From: Nocardioides marinus
GTDB lineage: Bacteria > Pseudomonadota > Alphaproteobacteria > Rhodobacterales > Rhodobacteraceae
Length of the DNA stretch: 64,000 bases
NCBI GenBank assembly: GCA_019801415.1
Contig: JAHVJD010000003.1
Location: 480,037-544,036 of the forward strand
Direction of reading: 5' to 3'
The translations under genes and the position numbers were made by a program. Below, in pieces: positions 61,999-64,000 of this stretch. The stretch's first letter is position 1. Each line of letters opens with the position of its first letter. The notes beneath the pieces were generated by a model. It was given only the letters and a program-made list of their open reading frames with translations, did not search any database and was not told where the DNA came from.

Positions 61999-63429
61999 AT
62001 GTGGAGATGCTCTTTGTTTTTCAGAAGTAAGGCCGCCAAGACGTCCAGCGAACGCAGCAATGACGAGATCATTGCCGAAATGGTCGACCGCACCCAGGCG
62101 ACCATCCAGTTCAAACCCGACGGAACCATCCTGCTGGCGAACCAGAATTTCCTGAACGCGCTTGGCTATCAACTCGAGGAGATCGTCGGCCAGCATCATT
62201 CTATGTTCGTCGATGCGGAGCTTGCCGCCAGCGCCGAATACGCGCAGTTCTGGGCCGATCTGGCGGCGGGGAAGACGTTTACGGATCAGTTTCCGCGGCG
62301 GACCAAGGCCGGTGCGACGATCTGGATCCAGGCCACCTACGCGCCGGTCCTGAACGCGGAGGGCGCGGTGGAGCGAGTGGTCAAGGTGGCCACGGATGTG
62401 ACCGTCCGGCGGCTCGGGTTGCAGGAAATCGCCCGCGGGCTCGAGGCGATGAGCCGCGGTGACCTGGGGCAACGGGTGGAGCTGTCGACGCAGCCGGATA
62501 TTGCCGCCCTCGGCGAAGCCTTCAACCGGTCGGCCGAACAGCTGCAGGCCGCGATCGGCGCGGTCAGCCGTGTGACCGGTGCGGTGGGGCGGACCGCGGA
62601 CGAGATTTCGGCCTCCTCGGCCAACCTCTCCCAGCGTACCGAGAGCCAGGCTGCCACGCTGGAGGAAACGGCCGCCGCGATCGAGGAGCTGACTGCCACG
62701 GTCCGGTCATCCGCCGAGGGCGCGCGCAAGGTGGAGGCCATCGTCAGTGACGCCCAGGTGGCCGCCGAGCGCAGTGGCCAGGTGGTCAGCGATGCGGTTG
62801 CCGCGATGGCGCAGATCGAAGCCTCTTCCGAAGAGATCGCCAAGATCATCGGCATGATCGACGATATCGCCTTCCAGACCAACTTGCTGGCGCTGAACGC
62901 CGGGGTCGAGGCTGCCCGCGCCGGCGAGGCCGGGCGGGGCTTTGCCGTGGTCGCCTCCGAAGTGCGGGCCCTGGCCCAGCGATCCGCCGGTGCGGCGGGG
63001 GAGATCAAGCAGCTGATCGGCCAGAGCAAGCAGCAGGTGGCCAGCGGTGTCGACCTCGTGGGGCGCACCGGGGCGGAGCTGAAGCAGATCATCGACAGTG
63101 TGGGCAATATCTCGGCCCATATCGGGCGCATCGCGGCCGGTGCCAATGAGCAGGCCACCGCGCTGGGCGAGATCAACCTCGGCGTATCGCAACTGGATCA
63201 GGTGACCCAGCAGAATGCCGCAATGGTGGAGGAAACCTCGTCGGCCAGCCAGCAGCTCGCTGAGGATGCGAGCCTGTTGACCCGCGAGGTGTCCCGGTTC
63301 CAGGGCGCCCAGCCCGGCGGCCAGGCCGGCGTCCAGGCCGAGGTCGTGCCGTTTCAGCGTCCCGGTGCGGCGACCCCGGTGGCAACGCCGCCCGCCGCCG
63401 CCGCATCAGCGGGCTGGCAGGATTTCTGA
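61999..63429 (+). CDS. Soluble methyl-accepting chemotaxis protein with PAS domain
   Basis: A 476-residue chemoreceptor with no membrane segment. A PAS domain (about 30-140, with [20 protein letters not shown] and [22 protein letters not shown] text) is followed by a HAMP-like linker (about 150-205) and an MCP signalling domain with the hairpin tip [32 protein letters not shown]. The tail is Pro/Ala-rich and ends GWQDF, close to the xWxxF pentapeptide that tethers CheR/CheB. The ATG at 61999 gives [11 protein letters not shown] resembles Aer-like haem/FAD sensors, but the cofactor is unknown. Confidence 0.9.
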   Translation: MWRCSLFFRSKAAKTSSERSNDEIIAEMVDRTQATIQFKPDGTILLANQNFLNALGYQLEEIVGQHHSMFVDAELAASAEYAQFWADLAAGKTFTDQFPRRTKAGATIWIQATYAPVLNAEGAVERVVKVATDVTVRRLGLQEIARGLEAMSRGDLGQRVELSTQPDIAALGEAFNRSAEQLQAAIGAVSRVTGAVGRTADEISASSANLSQRTESQAATLEETAAAIEELTATVRSSAEGARKVEAIVSDAQVAAERSGQVVSDAVAAMAQIEASSEEIAKIIGMIDDIAFQTNLLALNAGVEAARAGEAGRGFAVVASEVRALAQRSAGAAGEIKQLIGQSKQQVASGVDLVGRTGAELKQIIDSVGNISAHIGRIAAGANEQATALGEINLGVSQLDQVTQQNAAMVEETSSASQQLAEDASLLTREVSRFQGAQPGGQAGVQAEVVPFQRPGAATPVATPPAAAASAGWQDF

Positions 63430-63784
63430 AGTCACGACCGGCTGCTGCGGATGACGGCTGTCCTGCCCGGCACGATCCGTTGCAGGCGGTCCTGCGATCA
63501 AGGGTAGGCGTATCGGCGGCTCAAGAGCCTCTGACGGGCACGATTCCCGAGGCGAGGAGGCTGGTTCGGCGAGTCGCCCCCAGTCTGGCGTCTTGTGCCC
63601 AATTTCGCCCGCCCCTCTATATCTAGTGGAGAAGTGAGTTCGCTTTGCTTTTCGGATTGCGCAGCCTTCACCAGCGCCCCTCGAAGGAGCAGGATGTAGG
63701 TCTTTTGTGCGGGGATTAAGTTATTGCTATATATGAAATTTTTGACTTTCTGCGTGGAAAGTCATCAGAATGTCAAAAAAGGGG

Positions 63785-63813
63785 TTGCGACTCTTCGGCG
63801 CTGATCATAGAAC
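63785..63813 (+). promoter_or_regulatory. Candidate rRNA operon promoter
   Basis: TTGCGA at 63785, a 17-base spacer, then TAGAAC at 63808. The start of transcription would be near 63820. A dyad GACTTTC-TGCGTG-GAAAGTC (63744-63763) lies upstream. Assignment is tentative; TTGACT at 63742 is an alternative -35. Confidence 0.45.
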
Positions 63814-63957
63814 ACCATTCACTGGCGGCGCTGAGGCGCTGCTGACACGCCGGAGAGACGGCGGGACGCGCTGGAGAGACGGCGGCATCTGTTGGATGGA
63901 ACGAGGCGGGCGCGCTGTGAGAATGGCGCAACGGTCCTGTTTTTGCCTCCAGGTGTA

Positions 63958-63969
63958 TGCTCTTTGACA
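63958..63969 (+). promoter_or_regulatory. rRNA leader boxA antitermination element
   Basis: TGCTCTTTGACA closely matches the bacterial rrn boxA (TGCTCTTTAACA in E. coli), the loading site for Nus factors. It is placed as expected upstream of 16S. Confidence 0.75.
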
Positions 63970-64000
63970 TTGATGGATAACTGAAGAGATATGTGGGCGG

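Larger units (their letters stand above)
63430..64000 (+). other. rRNA operon upstream/leader region
   Basis: About 570 bases without a protein gene. The last 60 bases include a boxA-like element and GAAGAGATATGTGGGCGG, an rRNA-leader type sequence. A GGAGAGACGGCGG direct repeat (63852 and 63873) lies within. The 16S gene itself would start beyond the window. Confidence 0.75.

Overview
The window is a high-GC chromosomal segment of an alphaproteobacterium, most likely a Rhodobacteraceae of the Roseobacter group. Three things suggest this: conserved roseobacter-type hypotheticals, an alphaproteobacterial SOS box (GAAC-N7-GAAC) and a perfect Irr-type iron box, and an RTX/Hint protein of the kind common in that group. 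The right edge runs into what looks like the leader of an rRNA operon. No prophage, integrase, transposase, CRISPR array or tRNA gene was seen. Genus was not assigned.

Layout. 1-8.3 kb: 3' end of hydroxypyruvate isomerase, a DUF2798 protein, a small lipoprotein, polA with two small upstream genes, an MscS channel, an orphan YadG-like ABC ATPase and a DUF1203 protein. 8.4-11.5 kb: dnaE2 (imuC), truncated at its 3' end where a dispersed repeat begins. 11.5-15.6 kb: tightly packed gpmI-envC-ctpA. 16-23.4 kb: ada and a PEP-mutase-like gene, three genes of unknown function, a CPBP protease, accD and folC. 23.5-28.7 kb: zapE-bestrophin, an MFS permease, a HAD phosphatase and a DMT exporter. 29-33.4 kb: rpiB, the fghA-sthA-yaiI operon and an AEC transporter.

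33.4-39.2 kb: a pair of inverted dispersed repeats, mbfA with an Irr box divergent from a TetR gene, a cytochrome c' divergent from an orphan imuB across an SOS box, an ArsR-type regulator and DUF2794. 39.2-46.8 kb: M17 aminopeptidase and NlpC/P60, a histidine-less HPt-like protein, beta carbonic anhydrase convergent with a cyclase-like DUF3095 protein, an MFS permease, asd and a small hypothetical. 46.8-50.1 kb: HpaI-type aldolase, PLP decarboxylase and HpaR, perhaps aromatic amine catabolism. 50.1-55.1 kb: glycerate kinase, a DeoR regulator with phased direct repeats upstream, a Na/Pi cotransporter and a DMT protein. 55.1-63.4 kb: a CHASE-PAS-PAS hybrid kinase, a large acidic RTX-Hint protein and a soluble PAS chemoreceptor. 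63.4-64 kb: rRNA operon leader.

The most notable theme is a dismantled SOS mutagenesis cassette. imuB and dnaE2 are normally adjacent after imuA, but here they lie about 25 kb apart with no imuA in the window. dnaE2 has lost its C-terminal OB-fold region and is bordered by dispersed repeats. The second theme is a family of about 67-80 bp GC-rich intergenic repeats with at least six copies in the first 34 kb, some accompanied by a second motif. Other points worth following are two operator-like arrays (DeoR and HpaR), a pseudo-HPt protein, and a 405-bp higher-order duplication inside the RTX domain.
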